This document shows positions 1 through 5,778 of a stretch of DNA of 8,014 bases, piece by piece. Source of the DNA: an uncultured Akkermansia sp. (GTDB taxonomy: Bacteria; Verrucomicrobiota; Verrucomicrobiia; Verrucomicrobiales; Akkermansiaceae); NCBI GenBank assembly GCA_900766865.1, contig CAAFXA010000538.1, forward strand, positions 1 to 8,014, written 5' to 3'. A program made the position numbers and the translations under genes. Each line of letters begins with the position of its first letter. Within the stretch, counting starts at the first letter, position 1. Below the pieces are notes generated by a model, which was not told where the DNA came from, ran no database searches, and saw only the letters and a program-made list of their open reading frames with translations.

Positions 1-482
1 CCGATAAAGTTTCCGTCAACACCGCTGCCATTCACCGCCCCGAGCTTGTGAGCGAGGGCGCAAACGCCTTCGGCAGCCAATGCGTTGTTGTTGCTATCGA
101 TGCTAAACGCTGGAGCGATACCCAGTGGAAAGTCTCCACCCACGGCGGCCGCAACTTTGTGGAGCTGGATGCCATTGAGTGGGCGCGCGAGGTCGAGCGT
201 CTCGGTGCCGGTGAAATCCTGCTCACCAGCATGGATGCCGATGGCTCAAAGAATGGCTATGATATCGAGCTCACCCGTCGCGTAAGCGAGGCCGTGCGCA
301 TTCCCGTCATTGCCAGCGGTGGTGCAGGGAATCTGGATCACATGGTGGATGTCCTCCAGCGTGGCAAGGCGGATGCTGTGCTCGCAGCTTCCATCTTCCA
401 CTTCGGCGAGTATACCGTCGCACAGGCCAAGGACTACTTCGCCGCCCGCGGCATCCCCGTCCGCCCCATGATTCAGCCCTGA
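1..482 (+). CDS. hisF: Imidazole glycerol phosphate synthase cyclase subunit HisF, 5'-truncated by the window edge
   Basis: HisF is the (beta/alpha)8-barrel cyclase that, with the glutaminase HisH, converts PRFAR and ammonia to imidazole glycerol phosphate and AICAR in histidine synthesis, in the cytoplasm. The reading frame is open from base 3, and 159 codons are visible of a family length near 253, so about 95 N-terminal residues (including the first catalytic Asp) lie outside the window. Visible signatures are DKVSVNTAA at the start, VVVAIDAKR on the central strand, and [12 protein letters not shown], whose first Asp matches the second catalytic aspartate (Asp130 in the Thermotoga enzyme). 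The phosphate-binding loop IASGGAG and the late motif [12 protein letters not shown] follow. The C-terminus ends normally. No other his gene lies downstream, so hisF is either last in an operon or alone. Confidence 0.97.
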   Translation, partial: DKVSVNTAAIHRPELVSEGANAFGSQCVVVAIDAKRWSDTQWKVSTHGGRNFVELDAIEWAREVERLGAGEILLTSMDADGSKNGYDIELTRRVSEAVRIPVIASGGAGNLDHMVDVLQRGKADAVLAASIFHFGEYTVAQAKDYFAARGIPVRPMIQP

Positions 483-510
483 GCCCGTCCTCCGGGGGGG
501 GGCTTTGTGG
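482..510 (+). terminator. Possible weak intrinsic terminator after hisF
   Basis: AGCCC, overlapping the hisF stop codon, can pair with GGGCT at 500-504, and TCC inside it pairs with part of a run of nine G residues. The tail is only TTT followed by mixed bases, so termination would be weak. The G9 tract lets the stem pair in several registers. Structure seen; function inferred. Confidence 0.35.
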
Positions 511-561
511 TGTCTTCATACATGGGACGCAGAGCCATTCTGCCCTCGTGGTTTGTTGTTT

Positions 562-918
562 TTAAGTTTTCAGCATAACTTCTTTCCAGAATTGCCGGGC
601 TTCGCTCTTCGAGGCCGGGGAGACATAGCGGGTGCGTAGCAGGGACAAATCCCTGTGCCCCATCACCATCTGCAGCTCCGGCAGATTCCGGTACATAGCC
701 GCATGATAGCTCGCAAATGTGTGGCGGCACACATCTGGTATCCACTTGTGGAACCCCGCCGCCCGCCGCAAAGCTTGCCAGCGCCTCTGCACCAAGCTCA
801 ATGCATTGCAGCGCCGCACAGGCCACTTGCGCCGCTTCCAGTAGCCCGATTCCCGTGCTCCTCAGCAGCTCCAGCGCCGCTAACTCGCTTCGCGTTACCC
901 GGCATCCTCCATTGGAGG
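562..918 (-). pseudogene. Decayed tyrosine recombinase (phage-type integrase), internally deleted and frameshifted
   Basis: This is read on the minus strand. The C-terminal part (819 down to 562) is an 85-codon frame carrying the end of a tyrosine recombinase catalytic domain. It has RHTFASYH (box II Arg at residue 32), MGHRDLSLL (His at 55) and RTRYVS, whose Tyr at 65 fits the nucleophile. The stop at 562-564 gives a natural-looking C-terminus. The position before box II that is often His reads Asp here. A different minus-strand frame at about 901-780 has RVTRSELAALELL and then GLLEAAQVA, which resembles the helical N-terminal region of such enzymes, but most of the middle of a protein of 300 or more residues is missing. 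The simplest reading is an internal deletion with a frame change near 780-820. It lies about 80 bases from the hisF stop, where an element's end would be expected. Recombinase identity is good for the C-terminal part; the N-terminal assignment is tentative. Confidence 0.72.
906..918. repeat. Short perfect palindrome CCTCCATTGGAGG at the GC/AT composition boundary
   Basis: Six-base arms CCTCCA and TGGAGG flank a single central T. It lies at the presumed 5' end of the integrase remnant, almost exactly where GC-rich sequence to the left gives way to AT-rich sequence to the right. It could be a recombination-site relic or chance. Seen directly; role unknown. Confidence 0.4.
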
Positions 919-1128
919 CTGTCTCATTTGTTAATTCTGAATGTGTTGTAATCATTTTGAAAGAGGTGTTTCTAATTAATCTACTCTTGCTTGAATATAA
1001 AAGAAATGGTGAAGGAGCAACACGTGTCGATTTTAATTTACTCTTCATCCGCGCAGGGATTATACTCACATTCAATGAAAAACAGTTTATCCTTGCCTTC
1101 ATCTTTCAAAAAGCTTACAATCTCCGAC

Positions 1129-2124
1129 ATGGACAGCGCAGAAAAAAAAGATGTTCCGGGATTGTATGCACTAAAAGTACTTTGTGCGCTTTTCGTTGTC
1201 ATGATTCATGTGCCGGTCATTGGGAAAGAAACCTTATCTCCGATTATACGAATAGCTGTTCCGTGCTTTTATCTGATAAGCGGCTTTTTTCTGTATGCTG
1301 ATAATGAACAGAAAGAAATAAAAAGGGCTTGGAAATGGATAAAGAAAACTCTTCTTATCACGATTTTAATCAATCTGTTTTATTTTCTTGCATGGTACAG
1401 GTTTTCATTTTCAGTCGGGCATGTTAAAGGCATTATTAAAGCGGTCGTGACCGGAGAATCAATTGCATACCATCTGTGGTATTTAACAGCAATGTGGCAA
1501 GCACTTATTATTTTTGTTATCATTCGCCGATACTTGCCAGCTTGTCTGATATACTTTGCCCCGACTCTAATTCTTCTGAACTTATTGCTTGGTAGGTATA
1601 TTATTCTTTTTTATCATGGAGACTATACCTTAGCTCAATATGTAAGATTAAATTGTTTTTCTGTAGCTCTTCCTTGTATCTGTTTAGGGTATTTATTGAA
1701 AAAATACATATGTATTCTTTCGGAATTTAAGTATTGGTGGATTATGTTATTTGTTTTTATAGTATGCATATATGGAGAAGAATTAATGCTACGTATCTAT
1801 TTTATAAATAATAATGTAAGCTACTCTCTTTTTACTTTGCCTATAGCGACATGTATTTTTCTTGCGTTTTATCAGGGCGTGAAGGCAGCCCCTTCTTGGA
1901 TTCTACAGATAGGAAAAAAACATAGCGCCAACATTTATTACTTTCATGTCTTCATTAGTGTGTATCTTGCTGCTATTTTCAGAAAAATATTCAATATAGA
2001 TATTTCATCCATACAGGCACTTTTGGTATTCTTGGCCTGTATAGTCTTTTCGTTTATTCTCCGGGCTCTATATGCAAAATTACTTTCGGTTATAGCGCTT
2101 AAAATGGGTAAGTTGAGCTCATAG
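1129..2124 (+). CDS. Acyltransferase family 3 (O-acetyltransferase-like) integral membrane protein, probably acquired
   Basis: This is a polytopic inner-membrane protein of 331 residues from the chosen start, with roughly ten hydrophobic segments throughout. The N-terminal segment has the family's R-x10-H arrangement in modified form, with Lys at 16 in place of Arg and His at 27 in VVMIH. Next comes PCFYLISGFFLY (from residue 45), matching the family's P-x-F-F-x-I-S-G-F motif. Members acylate sugars of capsule, O-antigen, exopolysaccharide or peptidoglycan; the substrate here cannot be told. The frame is open back to a TTG at 991, with ATGs at 1006 and 1075. I chose 1129 because the first membrane helix normally lies close to the N-terminus, and because a TATAAA at 996-1001 could be a -10 box upstream. 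No candidate has a clear ribosome binding site. The gene is strikingly AT-rich compared with hisF and pnp, has no glycan-biosynthesis neighbours and lies beside recombinase debris, all pointing to transfer. Confidence 0.85.
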   Translation: MDSAEKKDVPGLYALKVLCALFVVMIHVPVIGKETLSPIIRIAVPCFYLISGFFLYADNEQKEIKRAWKWIKKTLLITILINLFYFLAWYRFSFSVGHVKGIIKAVVTGESIAYHLWYLTAMWQALIIFVIIRRYLPACLIYFAPTLILLNLLLGRYIILFYHGDYTLAQYVRLNCFSVALPCICLGYLLKKYICILSEFKYWWIMLFVFIVCIYGEELMLRIYFINNNVSYSLFTLPIATCIFLAFYQGVKAAPSWILQIGKKHSANIYYFHVFISVYLAAIFRKIFNIDISSIQALLVFLACIVFSFILRALYAKLLSVIALKMGKLSS

Positions 2125-2233
2125 CTGCGTATTTGATGGAATAACGTCTTGGTTAATAAGTTCACATGCTTGTACGCTGGCACGCAGATAAAGCTGCTAT
2201 TCCTGCAAAAATTGAAATTATTATTGGGTGAGA

Positions 2234-2407
2234 ATGAGCAAGCTCGGACGAGGCGCAGAGCCCGCGATAACTGGGTATAAAAGGCGGCTTGCCCTTCTGC
2301 AATGTAAACCGTATTACCAGAAGGCTACAACGGGAAAAAGAGGATTGAGATTATCAATGCGTTTTAAGGAGAATGATTTAAGACTATTTTTTTTCTGTAA
2401 TGTTTAA
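2234..2407 (+). pseudogene. Small 57-codon ORF, possible fragment of a RelE/HigB-like (Gp49 family) toxin
   Basis: The frame begins with ATG at 2234 (an in-frame GTG lies at 2228) and stops at 2405-2407. Its C-terminal third, TGKRGLRLSMRF followed by KENDLRLFFFC, resembles the region of phage Gp49/HigB-like toxins that usually reads G-L-W-E-h-R and then a hydrophobic Y/F-rich strand. The frame ends just after a run of eight T residues at 2387-2394. One fewer T would keep reading open for about 40 more codons, through VMFNGTRN and LPQKNKVGK, so it may have been cut short by slippage. The N-terminal half is not recognisable and no antitoxin gene is visible. This is a guess from pattern resemblance; the ORF may be non-coding. 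Confidence 0.22.
2293..2324. repeat. Imperfect inverted repeat (hairpin) CCTTCTG / CAGAAGG
   Basis: Seven-base outer arms at 2293-2299 and 2318-2324 pair perfectly. Inside them GTAA and TTAC add four more pairs around a 6-nt loop, with a four-base bulge (CAAT) on the left arm. No T-tract follows, so it does not look like an intrinsic terminator. Confidence 0.4.
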
Positions 2408-2493
2408 CGGCACGCGAAACGTCTCGTACGCTCTACCTGTAAAGGTTGTGTTGCCTCAAAAAAACAAGGTGGGTAAGCTCAGGTTTGTCGATA

Positions 2494-2523
2494 TTGAACA
2501 AAACTTGGTTTTGTGTGTCTAAG
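2494..2523 (+). promoter_or_regulatory. Candidate sigma70-type promoter for the DUF805 gene with an embedded palindrome
   Basis: TTGAAC at 2494-2499 and TCTAAG at 2518-2523 are separated by 18 bases, giving 4 of 6 matches at the -10 box. A perfect inverted repeat, ACAAAAC-TTG-GTTTTGT (2498-2514), overlaps the end of the -35 box and fills most of the spacer, a classic position for a repressor operator. Transcription would start near 2530, about 15 bases before the ATG. The elements are visible; regulation is inferred. Confidence 0.35.
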
Positions 2524-2545
2524 GATTAGACGTTTTTTACTGGAT

Positions 2546-3073
2546 ATGATTAAAGCACTGATAGATGGTTTTCGGCGGTATGTGGATTTCCGCGGGCGCA
2601 CGGGGCGTGCGGGGTTCTGGAATTTTGTAGTAGCGACGCATCTTGTTATCATTTTGTTGATGGTACCGGCGTATGTGGAGTTTCTGCGCTTTTTCCGTTT
2701 TGCGCTGGAAGATGTGAGGATGCAGGAATTGATGGTACAGGTGGCAGAGCAGACGGCTCCTGCCGAGAGTCTGCTGCCGATGATGAATGAGCGGGTGGAG
2801 GAATATCTGGCTCATGCGGGAAACCTGTTGCTGCCGATGGTCGGGCTGTTGCTGAGTGCGGTGCTGGCGCTGGTATGCCTGGTGCCGACTGTGGCTGTCA
2901 CAGTGCGCCGCCTGAGGGATGCAGGGCAGAGCGTGTGGTGGGTATTGGCCCCGATAGGCAGCATGCTGCCTGTGCCGTTCCTGTCCACTTGCTGTATTGT
3001 GCTCAGCCTGGTGGTGCTGGTGCTTTGCTGCATGCCCACGCGTGTGGAGCCGGCATTGCCGGAAATACCATAA
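2546..3073 (+). CDS. DUF805 family inner-membrane protein
   Basis: The product is 175 residues, with the two DUF805 hallmarks. One is YVDFRGRTGRAGFW near residues 12-25, just before the first membrane helix (about 24-46). The other is VRRLRDAGQSVWW at 120-132, between the second (about 93-117) and third (about 131-150) hydrophobic regions. A final hydrophobic stretch covers about 151-169. Between helices one and two is a mostly hydrophilic segment of about 45 residues, so the protein is longer than the typical 110-130 for the family. The ATG at 2546 is chosen because the family motif starts about twelve residues later; the upstream in-frame GTG at 2513 lies inside the promoter palindrome. There is no Shine-Dalgarno at normal spacing. 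DUF805 proteins have no settled molecular function. The gene stands alone, and no clear terminator follows. Confidence 0.88.
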   Translation: MIKALIDGFRRYVDFRGRTGRAGFWNFVVATHLVIILLMVPAYVEFLRFFRFALEDVRMQELMVQVAEQTAPAESLLPMMNERVEEYLAHAGNLLLPMVGLLLSAVLALVCLVPTVAVTVRRLRDAGQSVWWVLAPIGSMLPVPFLSTCCIVLSLVVLVLCCMPTRVEPALPEIP

Positions 3074-3171
3074 ATGGCCTCTGCGTCTCTGTAGCACAAT
3101 CTGCAAGCTGGAAGTGCCGTGGCACAAACGGGATGGTAGAAATGTATTGATTCGGCCCGTGGAGACTCGCC

Positions 3172-3191
3172 GGATTTGCGGGGATTTGCGG
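3172..3191. repeat. Two tandem copies of the 10-mer GGATTTGCGG
   Basis: Two exact head-to-tail copies occupy 3172-3181 and 3182-3191 in the DUF805-pnp intergenic region. With only two units it may be a recent slippage duplication. No function can be assigned. Confidence 0.6.
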
Positions 3192-3242
3192 GACGGAGCC
3201 GTATTTTTTGTTTCATACCGGGCAGGAAGGTGATTTTTTGGC

Positions 3243-3271
3243 TTGCGTTGTGGCTTGAGAATGTGTAGAAT
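3243..3271 (+). promoter_or_regulatory. Candidate sigma70-type promoter of pnp
   Basis: TTGCGT (3243-3248) and TAGAAT (3266-3271) are separated by exactly 17 bases, and the -10 box matches the consensus at 5 of 6 positions. Transcription would begin near 3278, giving an untranslated leader of about 150 nt that contains the stem-loops noted separately. Spacing and matches are seen; activity is inferred. Confidence 0.45.
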
Positions 3272-3323
3272 GGCCGCGACCACGTGTGTGGTGGCTGTTA
3301 TGGCTGCTGCTGCGAGGTGACAG

Positions 3324-3346
3324 GCGGAGGTGCTCGAGACCTCCGC
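3324..3346 (+). promoter_or_regulatory. Perfect 8-bp stem-loop in the pnp leader
   Basis: GCGGAGGT (3324-3331) pairs exactly with ACCTCCGC (3339-3346) around a 7-nt loop. A second palindrome, GCCGGTACCGGC (3368-3379), lies 21 bases further on. In Escherichia coli, PNPase represses its own synthesis through an RNase III-cleaved stem in its leader, so a structured leader here is suggestive of similar control. The helix is short compared with a typical RNase III substrate. Confidence 0.45.
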
Positions 3347-3367
3347 GCCCAACCAAGGGGAGCAAGC

Positions 3368-3379
3368 GCCGGTACCGGC
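3368..3379. repeat. 12-bp perfect palindrome GCCGGTACCGGC in the pnp leader
   Basis: This self-complementary 12-mer lies about 50 bases before the pnp start codon, between the leader hairpin and the A-rich stretch preceding the ATG. It could form a short hairpin with a small loop or serve as a protein site. Seen directly; function unknown. Confidence 0.4.
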
Positions 3380-3430
3380 TCCCTGCGGTGCAGATTGGAA
3401 CCGGCACAAGAAGATAGAAAAAAGAAAATA

Positions 3431-5575
3431 ATGAGTATACATTCCGTATCGTGCGCCGTTGGCGCCAATCCCATCACAATTGAAACCGGTAAGATTGCCC
3501 GCCTGGCCGATGGTGCCGTGACTGTTCGTTGTGGTGATACTGTGGTGCTTGTCACCGTTGTGAGTGCCACAAAGATTAAGGACGGTCAGACCTTCTTCCC
3601 TCTTTCCGTGGAGTACAAGGAGAAAGCTGCAGCAGCAGGTATGTTCCCCGGTGGTTACTTCAAGCGTGAGGGTCGCCCCACGGAGAAGGAGATTCTTACC
3701 TGCCGCATGACGGACCGTCCGCTGCGTCCCATGTTCCCGAAAGGTTATTTCTATGACACCCAGGTGATTTCTCTGCTGATGGCCGCCGATGGCGAGAACG
3801 AGCCCGATATTCTGAGCATCAATGGTGCATCTGCTGCCTGCGTTATCTCTGACCTTCCCTTCGCCGAGCCCGTAGGCGCTGTGCGCGTGGGCCGCATCAA
3901 TGGCGAGTTCGTTATCAACCCCACCAACAGCCAGCGTACGGAGTCCGACCTGGATCTGGTGTATGCCGGTTCCAAGGACCAGGTAATCATGATTGAGGGT
4001 TCTGCCAACGAGCTGCCCGAGGAGGACTTCATCGCTGCCCTGCGCTTTGCCCAGGAGAATGTGGCCAAGATTTGCGCTGCTCAGGAGGAGCTGCGTGGTC
4101 TGTGCGGCAAGCCCACCCGTGAGTACGAGCTGACTCTGGCCAAGCCTGAGCTGCTGGAGATTGGCTACCAGGTGGCCGGTGACCGCATTGAGGATGCTAT
4201 CTATGCTCCCAACAAGATTCAGCGCCAGAAGCAGGTAGGCGCCCTGCGTGACGAGGTGGAGGCCAAGATTAAGGAGACTTACCCCGAGGCTACTGACTTT
4301 GATGTGGAGCAGGTGTTTGAGTACATCCAGAAGAAGGCTTTCCGTATTTCCATCATGGAGCAGGGCAAGCGTGCTGATGGCCGCGCCATTAAGCAGCTGC
4401 GTCCCCTGTCTGCTGAGGTGAACGTGCTGCCCCCCGTGGTGCACGGCTCCGCTCTCTTCTCCCGCGGTGAGACGATGTCCATGTGCCTTGCTACCCTTGC
4501 TCCCATGGAGGAGAAGCAGTACCTGGACAACTACACCGGTTCTGTGGATGAGAAGCGCTTCATCCTGCACTACAACTTCCCGCCCTTCACAGTGGGTGAG
4601 ACCGGCCGTTTCGGTGGTCAGAACCGCCGCGAGATTGGTCATGGTGCTCTGGCTGAGCGTTCCATCGCTCCTGTGGTGCCCTCTGAGGACGAGTTCCCCT
4701 ATGCTATCCGCGTGAGCTCCGAGATTATGGAGTCCAACGGCTCTACTTCCATGGCTTCCGTGTGCGCTGGTACGCTGTCTCTGCTGGCTGCCGGTGTGCC
4801 GCTTAAGCGCCCTGTTTCCGGTATTTCCGTGGGTCTTGTGACTGAGTTTGAGAACGAGGGAGACCGCGAGCCCAAGCGCTACGAGACTCTGCTGGACATC
4901 ATCGGCTCCGAGGACTTCTACGGCGACATGGACTTCAAGCTCTGCGGTTCTGAGGTGGGTGTGACCGGCTACCAGCTGGATCTGAAGCTGCCCGGCATCC
5001 CGCTCTACATCCTTGAGGAGGCCATTCACCTGGCACGCAAGGGCCGTCTGCAGGTGCTGGATACCATGAATGCCTGCATCTCTGCCCCGCAGAAGATGAG
5101 CCCGAATGCCCCGCGCATCGAGTCCACCAGCATTCCGCAGGACCGCATCGGCGAGCTTATCGGCCCCGGTGGTAAGAACATTAAGGCTCTGCAGGCTGAG
5201 ACCGGCACGGACATCAACATCGAGGAGGACGGCACTGTGCGCATCTATGGCAGCCGCCAGGAGGGCGTGGAGCGTGCTCTGTACCTCATCGACCGCATGT
5301 TCAAGGAGATTGAGGTGGGCGAGACCTACGAAGGCAAGATTGTTTCCACTAAGGAGTTCGGTGCTTTCATGGAAGTGCTGCCCGGTAAGGACGGCCTCAT
5401 CCACATTTCCGAGCTGGCTGAGGGTCGTACGCAGAAGACTGAGGACGTGGTGAAGGTGGGCGATATCGTGACCGCTAAGTGCATCGGTATCGATGACAAG
5501 GGCCGCGTCAAGATGTCCATGCGCGCCGCCGCCCGCGACCGCAAGGCTAAGGAGGCCGCCGAGACGGAGGCCTGA
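3431..5575 (+). CDS. pnp: Polyribonucleotide nucleotidyltransferase (polynucleotide phosphorylase, PNPase)
   Basis: PNPase is a homotrimeric 3'-to-5' phosphorolytic exoribonuclease (RNA + phosphate to NDPs) acting in mRNA decay in the cytoplasm. At 714 residues it is full length (family about 700). Domains in order are a first RNase PH core (about 12-145), a helical linker, a second RNase PH core (about 330-550), KH (about 560-620) and S1 (about 630-700). The second core has HYNFPPFTVGETGRFG, RREIGHGALAER and the catalytic stretch EDFYGDMDFK, with Asp495, Asp501 and Lys503 matching E. coli Asp486, Asp492 and Lys494. KH has the GPGG loop at 578-581; S1 begins near GETYEGKIV. The tail is short and charged. 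The ATG at 3431 starts the typical MSIHSVSCAVGANPITIETGK and follows an A-rich tract without a Shine-Dalgarno. The gene is not preceded by rpsO, as it is in many bacteria. It has its own candidate promoter and terminator, so it is probably monocistronic. Confidence 0.98.
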   Translation: MSIHSVSCAVGANPITIETGKIARLADGAVTVRCGDTVVLVTVVSATKIKDGQTFFPLSVEYKEKAAAAGMFPGGYFKREGRPTEKEILTCRMTDRPLRPMFPKGYFYDTQVISLLMAADGENEPDILSINGASAACVISDLPFAEPVGAVRVGRINGEFVINPTNSQRTESDLDLVYAGSKDQVIMIEGSANELPEEDFIAALRFAQENVAKICAAQEELRGLCGKPTREYELTLAKPELLEIGYQVAGDRIEDAIYAPNKIQRQKQVGALRDEVEAKIKETYPEATDFDVEQVFEYIQKKAFRISIMEQGKRADGRAIKQLRPLSAEVNVLPPVVHGSALFSRGETMSMCLATLAPMEEKQYLDNYTGSVDEKRFILHYNFPPFTVGETGRFGGQNRREIGHGALAERSIAPVVPSEDEFPYAIRVSSEIMESNGSTSMASVCAGTLSLLAAGVPLKRPVSGISVGLVTEFENEGDREPKRYETLLDIIGSEDFYGDMDFKLCGSEVGVTGYQLDLKLPGIPLYILEEAIHLARKGRLQVLDTMNACISAPQKMSPNAPRIESTSIPQDRIGELIGPGGKNIKALQAETGTDINIEEDGTVRIYGSRQEGVERALYLIDRMFKEIEVGETYEGKIVSTKEFGAFMEVLPGKDGLIHISELAEGRTQKTEDVVKVGDIVTAKCIGIDDKGRVKMSMRAAARDRKAKEAAETEA

Positions 5576-5605
5576 ACAGCCCGCGATAAGCGCGATTGAA
5601 TTTGT

Positions 5606-5647
5606 GCCGCGTTTCTGCCCTGCCGGGCCGGAACGCGGCGCTTTTTT
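5606..5647 (+). terminator. Strong intrinsic terminator of pnp
   Basis: GCCGCGTT (5606-5613) pairs perfectly with AACGCGGC (5632-5639). An inner GCCC/GGGC stem adds further pairing around a TGCC loop. GC and then six T residues (5642-5647) follow directly. It starts 30 bases after the pnp stop codon. Confidence 0.92.
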
Positions 5648-5678
5648 ATGCTATGTGCGGCGGCGATGGCATAAAAAA
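5642..5678. repeat. 10-bp perfect inverted repeat TTTTTTATGC / GCATAAAAAA
   Basis: The left arm (5642-5651) includes the T-tract of the pnp terminator, and the right arm (5669-5678) is its exact reverse complement, with a 17-base GC-rich spacer. In RNA the T-tract of the terminator could pair with the downstream A-tract. It may also serve as a reverse-direction terminator element. Confidence 0.55.
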
Positions 5679-5681
5679 CGA

Positions 5682-5708
5682 AAAAAAGCGCTTCTGAAAT
5701 GCTTTTTT
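5682..5708. repeat. 8-bp perfect inverted repeat AAAAAAGC / GCTTTTTT
   Basis: The arms at 5682-5689 and 5701-5708 flank an 11-base loop. The A-stem-T layout is typical of a bidirectional terminator, although the GC core is very short. It sits just before the candidate promoter of the coiled-coil gene pair, so it may insulate that promoter from pnp read-through. Confidence 0.45.
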
Positions 5709-5710
5709 GA

Positions 5711-5739
5711 TTGCCAAGCGGCGCAGGATGGTGTAAAAG
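5711..5739 (+). promoter_or_regulatory. Candidate promoter for the coiled-coil gene pair
   Basis: TTGCCA (5711-5716) and TAAAAG (5734-5739) are separated by 17 bases; four of six bases match at each box. The position fits a new transcription unit after the pnp terminator, with a leader of about 33 nt before the ATG at 5779. Confidence 0.35.
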
Positions 5740-5778
5740 ATATATCGAACAGTTGCAAATTTACTTTTTACTTACACC

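Larger units (their letters stand above)
2125..2545. other. Intergenic stretch, AT-rich, with one degenerate small ORF and inverted repeats
   Basis: No intact gene is convincing in these 421 bases. The contents are a 57-codon frame at 2234-2407 (possible toxin fragment), a hairpin at 2293-2324 lying inside that frame, and a palindrome within a candidate promoter at 2494-2523. Composition drifts from AT-rich back toward the host average, so the right-hand edge of the acquired segment probably lies here, but no matching terminal repeat was found by eye. Confidence 0.6.

Noticed and set aside
890..960. An integron attC-like site (TAAC...GTTA) near the recombinase remnant
   Set aside because: The short arms pair only with bulges, there are no two proper core sites in the right order, and no cassette array follows.
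473..1102. A 209-codon minus-strand frame as one complete gene
   Set aside because: Only the middle (about 901-780) looks protein-like. The rest is AT-rich DNA at one end and Pro/Arg-rich shadow of the recombinase C-terminus at the other. I treat the middle as part of a decayed recombinase.
503..2522. Possible direct repeat TTTGTGGTGTCT (504-515) versus TTTTGTGTGTCT (2509-2520) as attachment sites of the island
   Set aside because: The match needs an indel and is low-complexity GT-rich sequence, so it is easily explained by chance. A shared CGCAGAGCC at 528-536 and 2254-2262 is equally within chance expectation.
3284..3430. In-frame extension of pnp upstream of the ATG at 3431
   Set aside because: The frame is open by chance. 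The added peptide is Cys/Gly/Arg-rich and unlike any PNPase, whereas 3431 gives the expected N-terminus and follows an A-rich leader.
2537..5404. A 955-codon open frame on the minus strand opposite the DUF805 gene and pnp
   Set aside because: It runs antisense through two well-supported genes. Its predicted peptide is Leu/His/Gln/Thr-rich with no domain structure, as expected for the shadow of a strongly codon-biased gene.
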